Source: Rhodospirillaceae bacterium SYSU D60007
GTDB taxonomy: Bacteria; Pseudomonadota; Alphaproteobacteria; Reyranellales; Reyranellaceae
Direction: 5' to 3'
Length of the DNA stretch: 64,000 nt
NCBI GenBank assembly: GCA_003574685.1
Contig: QOCQ01000012.1
Span: 98,594-162,593 of the forward strand
Below the pieces are notes generated by a model, which worked only from the letters and a program-made list of their open reading frames with translations, did no database searches and was not told where the DNA came from. Position numbers and translations under genes: made by a program. Positions 1-9,184 of the stretch are shown one piece after another (the first letter of the stretch is position 1; the number at the start of each line of letters is the position of its first letter).

Positions 1-195
1 GCCATCCAGCGTCTCGCGCGTGCGGCGGGAGGGCGAGCACAGGATCAGGTCGGGCCGGGCGCCGCGGCGGTGCAGTTCGCGGGCGACCTCGCGGGCAGCC
101 CGTCGCCCGCGCCCGTTCAGCGCCCGCCCAAGGTCCCCCTGGCCCGGGCCGGCGGGTACGGCCTTGGCGTGCCGCATCAGAAGCAGTTCCTTCAT
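1..195 (-). CDS. sixA: Phosphohistidine phosphatase SixA (N-terminal part, cut by window edge)
   Basis: The first 65 codons read on the minus strand begin MKELLLMRHAKA, the RHxxA signature of the histidine phosphatase superfamily (catalytic His9), and continue with the RGRRAA and CSPSRRTRET segments typical of SixA. SixA removes phosphate from phosphohistidine in phosphorelay or PTS proteins. The gene runs off the left edge, so its C-terminal half is not seen. It is divergent from ppk1, and about 180 bases separate the start codons. Confidence 0.88.
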   Translation of the reverse strand, partial: MKELLLMRHAKAVPAGPGQGDLGRALNGRGRRAAREVARELHRRGARPDLILCSPSRRTRETLDG

Positions 196-373
196 CTGAT
201 TATTACCGCCGTTCGCCCTCCGCCTGCATCATACAGAAGCGGTGCCGGCGGAACACCGCCTGCCACGGCCACGCAACCCGGCGGGCGTCATGACTTTGCC
301 ACCTCGGCCGGGATAGAATTTGGCCGGCATTTCGCCCCGGCGCTGCGGCTGCCGGGGCACTGGGAGGTCCGAA

Positions 374-2560
374 GTGAACGCGTCCGTGTCACAGGCGGTG
401 GCGACCAGAGAGGCGGGACAACCGGCAGCCGGGCCGTTGCCCGATGCGGCCGCCCCGACCCGCTTCATCAACCGCGAACTGTCATGGCTGGCGTTCAACA
501 CGCGCGTGCTGGAGGAGGCGAGCAACCCGCGCCATCCGGTGCTGGAGCGCGTACGGTTCCTGTCCATCTCGGCCAACAATCTCGACGAGTTCTACATGGT
601 GCGCGTGGCGGGGCTGCGCGACATGCTGCCGACGCGCGCCGATCTGCTGTCCGACGACGGCCTGACCCCCGCGGGACAGCTTGCGGCGATCCGCGCCGCC
701 GCCAGTGAGCTGATGCGCACGCAGCAGGCGGTATGGGACGCGTTGCGCCAGGAGCTGCGCCACCACGATATTGCGGTGCTGGACGACAGCGAGATTACGG
801 AAGCCGAGCGCGGCTGGCTCAACGATTATTTCGTCGAGAACCTGCTGCCGGTGTTGACGCCGCTGGCAATCGACCCGGCGCACCCGTTCCCCTTCATCCA
901 GAATCTCGGCTTCTGCGAGATCCTCCAGCTTCGCCGCGTGCAGGGCAAGCGCACGCTGATGGCCCTGTTGCCGCTGCCGCCGCAGATCGACCGCTTCGTA
1001 CGCCTGCCCGGTCCGTCGATCCGCTTCCTGCCGCTGGAAGAGCTGATCGCGCTGTTCCTCGACCGCCTTTTCCCGGGACACGTCGTCGTGCATCGCGGCC
1101 GCTTCCGCGTCATCCGTGACAGCGAGGTCGAAATCGCCGAGGAGGCCGAGGATCTCGTGCAGATCTACCAGTCGGCGCTCAAGCGCCGCCGCCGTGGCGA
1201 CGTTGTGTCGATTTCCGTGGACGCGGACATGCCCGAGGCACTGCGCGCCTTCCTGTTCGACCAGCTCGAGCTTTCCGGCGGCGCCGTGGACGTCTTCGAG
1301 CTGGACCGCATCCTCAACATAGGCGATGTCTCCGCCCTGATCGTGGACGACAGGCCCGATCTCAAGTTCAGGCCCTACGAGCCACGCTTCCCGGAGCGCA
1401 TCCGCGATTTCGGCGGCGATTCCTTCGCGTCGATCCGCGCCAAGGACATCGTCGTGCATCACCCGTACGAGAGTTTCGACGTAGTGGTGCAGTTCCTGCG
1501 CCAGGCGGCACGCGATCCCGCGGTGATCGCCATCAAGCAGACGCTGTACCGCACCAGCAAGGACTCGCCGATCGTCAAGGCGCTCATCGAGGCGGCGGAA
1601 GCAGGCAAGACGGTGACGGCCCTGATCGAGCTCAAGGCTCGCTTCGATGAGGAAGCGAATATCCGCTGGGCACAGGACATGGAACGTGCCGGCGTGCAAG
1701 TGGTCTACGGCTTCATTGATCTCAAGACGCACGCCAAGGTTTCCATGGTGGTACGCCGCGAGGGCGGCGGCACCCGTACGTACGTGCATCTGGGCACCGG
1801 CAACTACCATCCCGTGACGGCGCGCATCTACACCGACATGTCCTTCTTCACCTGCGATCCGGCGATGGCCCGCGACGCGGCCCGGCTGTTCAACTACATG
1901 ACGGGCTACGCTCAGCCCGAGCGCATGGAAAAGCTCGCTATCTCGCCCATCATGCTGCGCGACACGCTGATGACCCTGATCAATCGCGAGGCCGAACGGG
2001 CGCGGGCCGGTAAGCCGGCAGCGATCTGGGGCAAAATGAACTCGCTGGTCGATCCGCGCATCATCGACGCGCTCTACGGCGCCTCACAGGCCGGTGTGCA
2101 GATCGATCTGGTCGTGCGAGGCATTTGCTGCCTGCGGCCCGGCGTGCAGGGGCTGAGCGAGAACATCCGCGTCAAGAGCATCATCGGCCGCTTCCTCGAG
2201 CATAGCCGCATCGTGTGCTTCGGTAACGGCCATCGCCTGCCGTCGCGGCATGCCAGCGTGTTCATCTCCTCGGCCGACTGGATGCCGCGCAACCTCGACC
2301 GGCGGGTCGAGGTGCTGGTCCCGATCGAGAATCCGACCGTGCATCAGCAGATTCTCGACCAGATCATGGTCGCCAATCTGAAGGACGAGGCCCAGTCCTG
2401 GGACCTGGCGCCGGATGGCCGCTACACGCGCCGCGACGCACCGGCCGATGCGTTCAGCGCGCACACCTATTTCATGACCAATCCCTCGCTCTCCGGCCGC
2501 GGCAGCGCGCTCAAGGCTGCCGCCGGCGCCGTCCCCCGCCTCGTCCTCGACGACGCGTAA
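374..2560 (+). CDS. ppk1: Polyphosphate kinase 1
   Basis: PPK1 reversibly transfers the gamma phosphate of ATP to a growing polyphosphate chain. The 728-residue length fits the family. The N domain begins with [12 protein letters not shown] and the catalytic C domains carry the two histidines of the family: His453 in THAKVSM, the autophosphorylated residue, and His610 in [22 protein letters not shown] is the other conserved block. I chose the GTG at 374 because GGGAGG lies seven bases upstream. An open frame extends to 320, but that extension is Arg/Gly-rich and unlike PPK1. Its usual partner ppx is at 6.3 kb, separated by three unrelated genes. Confidence 0.95.
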   Translation: MNASVSQAVATREAGQPAAGPLPDAAAPTRFINRELSWLAFNTRVLEEASNPRHPVLERVRFLSISANNLDEFYMVRVAGLRDMLPTRADLLSDDGLTPAGQLAAIRAAASELMRTQQAVWDALRQELRHHDIAVLDDSEITEAERGWLNDYFVENLLPVLTPLAIDPAHPFPFIQNLGFCEILQLRRVQGKRTLMALLPLPPQIDRFVRLPGPSIRFLPLEELIALFLDRLFPGHVVVHRGRFRVIRDSEVEIAEEAEDLVQIYQSALKRRRRGDVVSISVDADMPEALRAFLFDQLELSGGAVDVFELDRILNIGDVSALIVDDRPDLKFRPYEPRFPERIRDFGGDSFASIRAKDIVVHHPYESFDVVVQFLRQAARDPAVIAIKQTLYRTSKDSPIVKALIEAAEAGKTVTALIELKARFDEEANIRWAQDMERAGVQVVYGFIDLKTHAKVSMVVRREGGGTRTYVHLGTGNYHPVTARIYTDMSFFTCDPAMARDAARLFNYMTGYAQPERMEKLAISPIMLRDTLMTLINREAERARAGKPAAIWGKMNSLVDPRIIDALYGASQAGVQIDLVVRGICCLRPGVQGLSENIRVKSIIGRFLEHSRIVCFGNGHRLPSRHASVFISSADWMPRNLDRRVEVLVPIENPTVHQQILDQIMVANLKDEAQSWDLAPDGRYTRRDAPADAFSAHTYFMTNPSLSGRGSALKAAAGAVPRLVLDDA

Positions 2561-2570
2561 TCCTCTTGGA

Positions 2571-2757
2571 GTGTTCCTGGGAGGGCATCCTGCCCGCATC
2601 GGCGCGTCAGCGCCGACGCATGATCTCGCCCTTCGCTTCGCTGCGGGCGATGCGGGCAAGATGCCCGCGCTCCGTGTGAAAGCGTGCCCGGAACTCGGAC
2701 GTCTCGCCCGCTCTTGCCTTATGAGCTTGCCCTTCGCTTCGCTACGGGTGATGCGAT
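2571..2757. repeat. Inverted intergenic repeat element
   Basis: Between ppk1 and the LLM oxidoreductase lies a composite of inverted arms: GGCATCCTGCCCGCATC near 2583 answers GATGCGGGCAAGATGCCCGC near 2648. It also holds two copies of a CCCTTCGCTTCGCT(G/A)CGGG segment, near 2629 and 2730. The same CTTCGCTTCG core occurs in the elements at 8996 and 18970, so this looks like a related, more degraded member. An open frame passes through it but has no coding character. Confidence 0.6.
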
Positions 2758-2783
2758 ACGCTAGCAGCCGGAGGAACAGGATC

Positions 2784-3818
2784 ATGGAATTTGATGTCAT
2801 GACGCGTGCGACGACCTGGGACCAGGTCGCCGATCTCGCACGCCGCACGGAAGCGGCGGGTTTTTCCGGCATGTTGTTTACAGAAGGTCATCAGGTGCCG
2901 TGGATGAACATCACCGCTGCGGCGCTGGCGGCGCCGTCCCTGCATTTCTCGACCGGCATCGCGATCGCCTTCGCGCGCAGCCCCATGATTACGGCACAGA
3001 TCGCCTGGGAGCTGGCGCAGAACACGCGGGGCAAGTTCCGCCTCGGACTCGGCAGCCAGGTGAAGGCGCACATCACGAGGCGCTACGGCAGCACGTTCGA
3101 CAAACCGGCGCCGCAGATGAAGGACTACGTGCAGGCGGTGAAGGCCTGCCTCGCGGCCTTTCGACGGCAAGGCCCGCTGCAGCACGACGGGCCTTACTAC
3201 AAGCTGAGCCTGCTCACCGAGCAATGGACTCCGCCCCGGCACGACTACGAGGATGTCAAGGTGGACATCTCGGCCGTCGGCCCGATCATGGTCCGGGTGG
3301 CCGGCGAGGTCGCTGACGGCGTGCACGTCCACCCGATGCATTCGATGCACTACATCAGGAACCGTCTGCTGCCGGGCCTTGCCGAAGGCGCAGCGCGGGC
3401 CGGACGCGACGTTGCGAAGATCGACAAGATCATCCCCGTCATCGTCGCGGCGGGAGATACGCCGGAAGAGCAGGCCACGCCGATCAGCGAGGCGAAGACG
3501 ACACTCGCCTTCTATGGCGCCACGCCGAACTATGCCTTCCAGTTCGATGACCTCGGCTACACGGGCCTGCGCGACCAGTTGCGCGACTGCCTCAGATCGG
3601 GCGACAACGTGCGCAGCCAGGCGCTGATCACCGACGAGATCCTCCAGCACTTCGCCGTGGTGGCGCGCTGGGACGACGTCGCGGACCGCATGATCGAGCG
3701 CTACAAGGGCATTGCTTCGCGCCTCGTGATTTACCTTGCCTCGCACTGGCGCGAAGTCGATCCGAAAACTCTGGGCCGCTGGGCCGAGATCGCGCGTGCT
3801 GTGCGCAAGGCAGCGTAA
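2784..3818 (+). CDS. LLM-class (luciferase-like) oxidoreductase
   Basis: A 344-residue bacterial-luciferase-like TIM-barrel protein that starts MEFDVMTRATTWDQVADLA and continues with HFSTGIAIAFARSPM and GKFRLGLGSQVKAH, blocks characteristic of the LLM group that includes F420- and FMN-dependent enzymes. The ATG at 2784 has GAGGAA ten bases upstream; the frame opens earlier but runs through the repeat element. The substrate cannot be deduced. It may be cotranscribed with nothing: ppk1 is 220 bases upstream, and the next gene is convergent with its end four bases away. Confidence 0.82.
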   Translation: MEFDVMTRATTWDQVADLARRTEAAGFSGMLFTEGHQVPWMNITAAALAAPSLHFSTGIAIAFARSPMITAQIAWELAQNTRGKFRLGLGSQVKAHITRRYGSTFDKPAPQMKDYVQAVKACLAAFRRQGPLQHDGPYYKLSLLTEQWTPPRHDYEDVKVDISAVGPIMVRVAGEVADGVHVHPMHSMHYIRNRLLPGLAEGAARAGRDVAKIDKIIPVIVAAGDTPEEQATPISEAKTTLAFYGATPNYAFQFDDLGYTGLRDQLRDCLRSGDNVRSQALITDEILQHFAVVARWDDVADRMIERYKGIASRLVIYLASHWREVDPKTLGRWAEIARAVRKAA

Positions 3819-3821
3819 GAT

Positions 3822-5033
3822 TCAGCTTTCGGGCAGGAGGCCAATGTAGCGAGCGCGGGGCCGGATGATGTGGGTGCTGGCGCGCTGTTCCAGCAGGTGC
3901 GCGATCCAGCCCACGGCGCGGCCCAGCAGGAAAATGGCCAGCGCCGCACCTTTCGGCAGGGCGCAGACCCGCTCGATGGCTGCCAGCGCCACATCGATCG
4001 TGGGCGGCTCGCCCAGCACGCGGGTGCCTGCGTCAACGATGCGCCGTACCAGCCGTGCTTCCGCGCGATCGCCCAGACGGTGGTGCAGACGTTCCAGCAG
4101 GAAACGCGCCCGCACGTCGCCCGAGGGATAGAGCCGGTGACCGAAGCCGGGAATGCGCGCGCCGCTCTGGATGCGCTCGACAAGTGCGGCGTCCAGATCC
4201 GCCACGTCATGCAATGAGGCGAACAGCTCGCTGACGCGCCGTGTCATGCCGCCATGCCAGGGCCCCTGCAGCACAGCAAGGCCGGCGATCACCGCACCCC
4301 ATGGTGTGACGCCGGTCGAGGTGGCGATGCGCACCGCGAAGGTCGAGGCGTTGAGCTCGTGATCGGCGCTGAGCACCAGCGCGGCGCGCACCAGATCGGC
4401 GCCGTTGTCGTCCAGCCCCCAGGCCTGCGCGAGCTGTTCGTGTACGGGGGCCCGGGTCGGAAGCCGGCCTGAAACGGCGCCGGCCAGCAGGCGCACGACC
4501 CGGGCACCGGTTACCGCCGTGGCCGTGGGATCGCGGGCAAAGGCCCTGACATCGCTGGCCGCAGCCACGGGCAGCATGGCAAGGCAGCGATCGATCGGTG
4601 CGAAGCCGGCGGCGCCCGGCCAGGCGGCGCGCAACGCCGCGCCGATGACCGGCAGGCTCTCGGCGGCGGCGAAGGGATCGGGGTGGGCATCCCACAGCAG
4701 GCCCGCCACCTGTTCGAGGCCCGCCGTCTCGGCGAGGTGGCAGGCATCGTGGCCGCGGTACACCAGCCGGTCCGCTTCGATCAGCGTCAGTGATGATTCC
4801 AGCACCGGCGTGCCGAAGTGCAGCGCTTGGCCTGCGACGGCCTCAGCACCTCGACCGCGTGCCTTGCGCTCGGCCAGCGCGCGGATGTCCTCGGCGCGGT
4901 AGCGCCGGCCGCGGCCCGTGGCGCCGTTCTCCGAACGGATCAGGCCGCGGCTGACATAGGCATAGAGGCTTTGCCGGCTGATGCCGAGCAGCGCTGCGGC
5001 TTCGGCGGCTGTCAATGAGGGTTGATTTGACAT
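3822..5033 (-). CDS. Citrate-synthase-family protein with N-terminal helix-turn-helix
   Basis: Residues about 1-60 form a MerR/excisionase-like DNA-binding domain (LTAAEAAALLGISRQSLYAYVSRGLI, followed by RGRRYRAEDI). The remaining ~340 residues are a citrate synthase fold with the catalytic-region blocks PGFGHRLYPSGDVRA and LFASLHD. Total length is 403. Citrate synthases condense an acyl-CoA with oxaloacetate or a related 2-oxo acid; the fused HTH suggests a role in regulation as well. It is divergent from a second citrate-synthase-family gene across an AT-rich 83-base region whose palindrome overlaps this start codon. Whether it is enzymatically active is inference. Confidence 0.85.
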   Translation of the reverse strand: MSNQPSLTAAEAAALLGISRQSLYAYVSRGLIRSENGATGRGRRYRAEDIRALAERKARGRGAEAVAGQALHFGTPVLESSLTLIEADRLVYRGHDACHLAETAGLEQVAGLLWDAHPDPFAAAESLPVIGAALRAAWPGAAGFAPIDRCLAMLPVAAASDVRAFARDPTATAVTGARVVRLLAGAVSGRLPTRAPVHEQLAQAWGLDDNGADLVRAALVLSADHELNASTFAVRIATSTGVTPWGAVIAGLAVLQGPWHGGMTRRVSELFASLHDVADLDAALVERIQSGARIPGFGHRLYPSGDVRARFLLERLHHRLGDRAEARLVRRIVDAGTRVLGEPPTIDVALAAIERVCALPKGAALAIFLLGRAVGWIAHLLEQRASTHIIRPRARYIGLLPES

Positions 5034-5038
5034 GTCAA
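5027..5038. promoter_or_regulatory. Perfect 12-bp palindrome, candidate operator
   Basis: TTGACATGTCAA is a perfect dyad that covers the start codon of the HTH-citrate synthase. A second, shorter dyad, TTGATCAA, follows at 5043-5050. The whole divergent intergenic region (5034-5116) is strikingly AT-rich for this genome. A protein bound here could repress both genes, and the HTH-citrate synthase itself is the obvious candidate. Confidence 0.5.
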
Positions 5039-5116
5039 CATATTGATCAACTTATTCATAATTGACAATAATATTGAATGGAATCATGTCCTGTCTACGG
5101 CGAACGGAGAGGACCC

Positions 5117-6208
5117 ATGATTGTCGGACGCAATGACGGGCTGGACGGGGTGATGGCGGGCGACACGGTGTTGAGCCATGTCGATGGCGAGGCGGGTACC
5201 TTGGTCGTTCGCGGCCACCACATCGAGGAACTCGTGCGCCAAGGCGGGCTGGAAGACCTTGCAGCCCTGTTGTGGGACGGGTTTGCCGAAGGCGGCGGGG
5301 ACGTGAAGGCGGTCCGGCGCGGGCTAGGTGCTGCGCGGATGGACGCGTTCGAGAAACTGCCCGCCCTGCTGGAGGTGTCCCGCGATCTGGCGCCGATCGA
5401 GGCGCTGCGCGTGGGACTTTCCATCCTGCCGGACGAGGCCGGACTGCCGGCGCATCTGCGCGTCTGCGGCGCGCTGCCGGTGTACCTCGCCGCGCTGGTG
5501 CGCCGCGATGCGGGGTTGCCACCGGTGGCGCCCGATCCGGCTCTGGGTACCGCCGCCGACCTGCTGCGCATGCTGCGGGGCACGCCGGCGCCCGATGCCC
5601 ACATCACGGCGCTCGATATCTATCTGGCGACGGTGGCGGATCACGGCTTCAATGCCTCGACCTTCACGGCGCGGGTCATCGCGTCCACGCGGGCCGGGCT
5701 TGTTTCTGCGGCAATCGGCGGGTTGTGCGCGCTCAAGGGGCCGCTGCATGGCGGTGCACCGGGGCCGGTGCTCGACATGCTCGACGAGATCGGCACCGTC
5801 GAGAACATCGTTCCGTGGCTGGAGAAGGCGATTTCGGATGGCGGCCGGCTGATGGGTTTCGGCCACCGGATCTACAAGGTCCGCGACCCCCGCGCCGATG
5901 TGCTCAAGGCCGTGGCGCGCGATCTGGGGCCGGCATCCGGACGGCTCGCTTTCGCCGCCGAGGTGGAGCGCCAGGCCTTGGGGGCGCTGCGCCGGCTGAA
6001 GCCGGGCCGGCGGCTCGATACCAATGTGGAATTCTATACGGCGCTGGTGCTGGAGGCGATCGGCATTCCCCGCACGGCCTTCACGCCGCTGTTCGGCGTG
6101 GCACGCGCCGTCGGCTGGTGCGCGCACGTCTTCGAGCAGGAGCGCGGCGGCCGCATCATCCGCCCCCTGTCCCGCTACGTCGGCCCCGTCCCGAAACAGG
6201 CAGCCTGA
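5117..6208 (+). CDS. Citrate synthase / 2-methylcitrate synthase family protein
   Basis: A 363-residue citrate synthase fold protein. Visible blocks are DHGFNASTFTARVIAST (first active-site His region), GPLHGGAPGPVLDML, GFGHRIYKVRDPRAD with the second catalytic His and its partner Arg, and NVEFYTALVL with the catalytic-region Glu/Phe. It therefore keeps the residues expected of an active enzyme. Start ATG 5117 is preceded by GGAGAGGA. It pairs divergently with the HTH-bearing paralogue. The acyl-CoA and oxo-acid substrates are unknown; a housekeeping gltA of about 430 residues is expected elsewhere in the genome. Confidence 0.88.
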   Translation: MIVGRNDGLDGVMAGDTVLSHVDGEAGTLVVRGHHIEELVRQGGLEDLAALLWDGFAEGGGDVKAVRRGLGAARMDAFEKLPALLEVSRDLAPIEALRVGLSILPDEAGLPAHLRVCGALPVYLAALVRRDAGLPPVAPDPALGTAADLLRMLRGTPAPDAHITALDIYLATVADHGFNASTFTARVIASTRAGLVSAAIGGLCALKGPLHGGAPGPVLDMLDEIGTVENIVPWLEKAISDGGRLMGFGHRIYKVRDPRADVLKAVARDLGPASGRLAFAAEVERQALGALRRLKPGRRLDTNVEFYTALVLEAIGIPRTAFTPLFGVARAVGWCAHVFEQERGGRIIRPLSRYVGPVPKQAA

Positions 6209-6287
6209 TGACGAAGACTATGACCGGGACCTGCGGCGGTTTTTAGCGCTGCACTCGGCGGGGGTTTTCGGCTATGCAACGACGGTC

Positions 6288-7745
6288 ATGCAGACCGGCC
6301 GCGTCGCCATCATCGACATCGGGTCGAACTCGATCCGCCTTGTCGTCTACGAGCGTGCCAATCGCTCGCCGCTGCCTGTCTTCAACGAAAAGGTGCTGTG
6401 CGGACTGGCACGCGAGCTCGACATCACCGGCCGCCTGTATGCGCCGGGCGTCGAGATGGCGCTGAACAATATCGAGCGGTTCGCCGCACTCACGCGCAAC
6501 ATGCAGGTGGCACGGCTGGACCTGCTGGCCACGGCTGCCGTGCGCGACGCCGCCGATGGCGCCGACTTCGTGCAGCGTGTGGAGGCACTCACCGGCCTGA
6601 AGACCCGCATCATCAGCGGCGAGGAAGAAGCGCGCCTGTCGGGGCTGGGAGTCCTGTGCGGCATTCCTGGAGTCGACGGCGTCATGGGCGATCTGGGCGG
6701 CGGCAGCCTCGAGCTCGTGGGGCTGTCCGGTGCCGCGCTTGGTCCCTCGACCACACTGCCGATCGGTCCGCTGCGATTGCTGACAGCGGGGCGCGATCCG
6801 AAGCGCGCGGTCGAGCAGGCGATCGCCGAGGTCGAGTGGCTGGAGCGCTATCGCGGCCGCACGTTCTATCCCGTGGGCGGGGCATGGCGGGCGTTCGCGC
6901 GCCTGCACATGGAAAAGACCGGCTATCCGCTGCACATCATTCACCAGTACGCCATTCCTGCCGACCAGGGCCGCGAGCTGGCCCACATCATCGCCGGGCA
7001 AAGCCTGAAATCCCTGGAAAAGATGGTCGGCGTCTCGAGGCGCCGGCTGGAGAGCCTGCCGCTGGCGGCCTTGGCGCTGGAGCGCCTGCTGGTGGCGCTG
7101 AAGCCGCGCCAGATCGTGTTTTCCGCCTTCGGCCTGCGCGAGGGTTTCTATTTCTCGCAACTGCCCGAAGACGAACGGGCGCGCCATCCGCTGATCGCCT
7201 TCGCAGAGGACGAAGGCGCGCACTGGCGGCGGTTCACCCTGTCGCCTGTCGAGATTTTCGACTGGCTGACGCCGATCTTTGCCGGCGAGAGCCCCAGCGA
7301 ACGAATCCTGCGGTTGGCAGCCTGCCATCTCAGCGACATCGGCTGGGACGATCATCCCGACTACCGCGCGGTCATGGCCTATGAGCGCGTGCTGCAGCTT
7401 CCGGCGCCCGGCATGAATCACCGCGAGCGCGCCACGCTGGCGCTGGTTATGGCGTGGCGCTACGAGAGCAACATCCGGGACCGCACCGTCGCCACGGCGC
7501 TGGCGGTCGCCGACAGCGAGGCGCAGAGCTTCGCGCGGCGACTTGGGACGGCCTTGCGCCTTGCCTATAATCTGAGCGGCGGCGCGCCGGGCCTGCTGCC
7601 GCAGACCTGGCTGCGGCGGTCCGAAAAGCTGGTTGAGCTCGTGGTGCCGGCGGCCCTGCGCAATCATCTGGGCGACGTGACCGGACGGCGGCTCGCCGCC
7701 GTCGCCGCTGCCTTCGACCTGCGCCACGACGTGGTGTTCACGTAG
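6288..7745 (+). CDS. ppx: Exopolyphosphatase, Ppx/GppA family
   Basis: Ppx releases terminal phosphate from polyphosphate; GppA homologues also hydrolyse pppGpp. The protein (485 residues from ATG 6288) opens with VAIIDIGSNSIRLVVYE, the first phosphate-binding loop of the ASKHA fold, has GVMGDLGGGSLELV as the second loop, and continues into the all-alpha HD-like C-terminal domain. No strong ribosome-binding site precedes the start; the frame opens further upstream over the citrate-synthase gene, but homology begins here. It is convergent with rnd, with eight bases between their ends. Confidence 0.9.
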   Translation: MQTGRVAIIDIGSNSIRLVVYERANRSPLPVFNEKVLCGLARELDITGRLYAPGVEMALNNIERFAALTRNMQVARLDLLATAAVRDAADGADFVQRVEALTGLKTRIISGEEEARLSGLGVLCGIPGVDGVMGDLGGGSLELVGLSGAALGPSTTLPIGPLRLLTAGRDPKRAVEQAIAEVEWLERYRGRTFYPVGGAWRAFARLHMEKTGYPLHIIHQYAIPADQGRELAHIIAGQSLKSLEKMVGVSRRRLESLPLAALALERLLVALKPRQIVFSAFGLREGFYFSQLPEDERARHPLIAFAEDEGAHWRRFTLSPVEIFDWLTPIFAGESPSERILRLAACHLSDIGWDDHPDYRAVMAYERVLQLPAPGMNHRERATLALVMAWRYESNIRDRTVATALAVADSEAQSFARRLGTALRLAYNLSGGAPGLLPQTWLRRSEKLVELVVPAALRNHLGDVTGRRLAAVAAAFDLRHDVVFT

Positions 7746-7753
7746 ACATCCTG

Positions 7754-8935
7754 TCAACCCACTGTCCCGCTCCCCTGGCAAGCGCACGCAGTGGTTTCGA
7801 CGGCTTCGATCCGGTCGCCCCTCAGGACGAGGGCGAGCTCGCCGGCCATGAGGCGCAGTGCGTCGTTGCCGAAGATCTCGGCGCGCCAGCCGTGCAGGCA
7901 GTTCACATCGCGCTTGCCCGCGGCCAGGCGGTCGAGCTCCTCCGAGGAGGCGACAAGCCGCGCCGCCACGTCCATCGCGTCGCAGCGCAGGCGCAGCAGG
8001 ACCTTGAGCAGATCGACGACGGGGCCGGGCACCTGCAGGGTTTCTGGTGCCCGTTCGCGCGCCGGCAGTTCGGATTCGGGAATGGCGAGCGCGCGCGCCA
8101 CGACCTCGAGCACCGCCTGGCCCTGCTTGCCTTCGACGAATCCCTTCCCAAGGTTTCGCGTGTGCGAAAGGTCGGCAACCGATTTCGGCGCGTGCGCGGA
8201 GATCTCGAGGATCTGCTCGTCGCGCAGGATGCGCTGGCGCGGCACATTGACACGCTGCGCCTCGCGTTCGCGCCATGCTGCCAGCTCGCGCAGCACGACC
8301 ATCGTACGCGGATTGGGATTGCGCGGCCTGAGCCGCCGCCATGCCTGCTCCGGGTCGACCTGGAACGTTGCGGGATCACGCAGGATCGCCATCTCCTCGG
8401 CAATCCAGGCGCTGCGGTGCGTCCGCTCCAGCCGGTCCCGCAGCTTTTCATAGACGACGCGCAGATGGGTGACGTCGGCCAGCGCATAGTGGAGTTGTTT
8501 CTCGCTGAGCGGCCGGCGGCTCCAGTCGGTGAAGCGGCTCGACTTGTCGATGCGGGCCTTGGCCATGCGGGCGGCCAGCGTGTCGTAGCCCACCTGCTCG
8601 CCAAAGCCGCAGACCATGGCCGCAACCTGCGTATCGAATATCGGGTTGGGCAGCCGGCCGGTCAGGTTGAAGAAGATTTCAAGGTCCTGGCGTGCGGCGT
8701 GGAACACCTTCAGAACGCTGGGATTGTCGAGGACAGCAAATAGCGGCCCCAGCTCGATTTCGGGCGCCAGGGTGTCGATGGCGGCGGCGTCGTCCGGCCC
8801 GCCGAGCTGGACGAGGCAGAGCTGCGGCCAGTACGTCCGTTCGCGCATGAACTCGGTATCGACGGTGACGTACTCGGCTTCGCTCAGGTGGTCGCAGAAC
8901 GCTGCCAGCGCCGCGGTTGTGGCGATCAACTGCAT
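7754..8935 (-). CDS. rnd: Ribonuclease D
   Basis: RNase D is a DEDD-family 3'-5' exoribonuclease that trims tRNA precursors. The 393-residue protein has Exo I VTVDTEFMRERTYWPQ, Exo II VFHAARQDLEIFFNL with IFDTQVAA, and Exo III HYALADVTHLRVVYE, followed by HRDC-type helical domains. The ATG at 8935 places the DTEF motif about 22 residues in, as usual for the family; an upstream in-frame ATG adds a leader with no similarity. It is divergent from aspS across a repeat element. Confidence 0.93.
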   Translation of the reverse strand: MQLIATTAALAAFCDHLSEAEYVTVDTEFMRERTYWPQLCLVQLGGPDDAAAIDTLAPEIELGPLFAVLDNPSVLKVFHAARQDLEIFFNLTGRLPNPIFDTQVAAMVCGFGEQVGYDTLAARMAKARIDKSSRFTDWSRRPLSEKQLHYALADVTHLRVVYEKLRDRLERTHRSAWIAEEMAILRDPATFQVDPEQAWRRLRPRNPNPRTMVVLRELAAWREREAQRVNVPRQRILRDEQILEISAHAPKSVADLSHTRNLGKGFVEGKQGQAVLEVVARALAIPESELPARERAPETLQVPGPVVDLLKVLLRLRCDAMDVAARLVASSEELDRLAAGKRDVNCLHGWRAEIFGNDALRLMAGELALVLRGDRIEAVETTACACQGSGTVG

Positions 8936-8995
8936 TGTGCCGGCTGTATAGACCCTGCCCCAGGCCGGGTGAAGCGCTTCGCACACTTGGCCGCT

Positions 8996-9108
8996 GGGAG
9001 CGCGCCACTCCAGTGGCGCTCATGATGACCTCTCTATGGTGCTGTGGGTCCGGAAATCGCCCTGCGCTTCGCTTCGGGCGATGCGCCACTGGAGTGGCGC
9101 GCCCCCGG
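8996..9108. repeat. Inverted repeat element (family A), copy 1
   Basis: Outer arms GGAGCGCGCCACTCCAGTGG (from 8998) and its inverse ATGCGCCACTGGAGTGGCGC (from 9081) enclose about 60 bases that contain CTTCGCTTCGGGC. Each arm is itself palindromic. A second copy lies at 18970-19104 with the same arms but a different centre. This is the organisation of paired REP sequences (REPINs). It occupies most of the rnd-aspS intergenic region. Confidence 0.7.
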
Positions 9109-9184
9109 CAATCTCTTTCCCGGCGGTTGACTTCGCGGGGGAATTTGTGCCTTTTCCGGCTTCCGATTTCCGGGACGAACCTCA

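Noticed and set aside
6243..8342. Open frame of 699 codons on the minus strand across ppx and rnd
   Set aside because: Both real genes have all family motifs in their own frames; this frame shows only Ala/Arg/Gln-rich noise.
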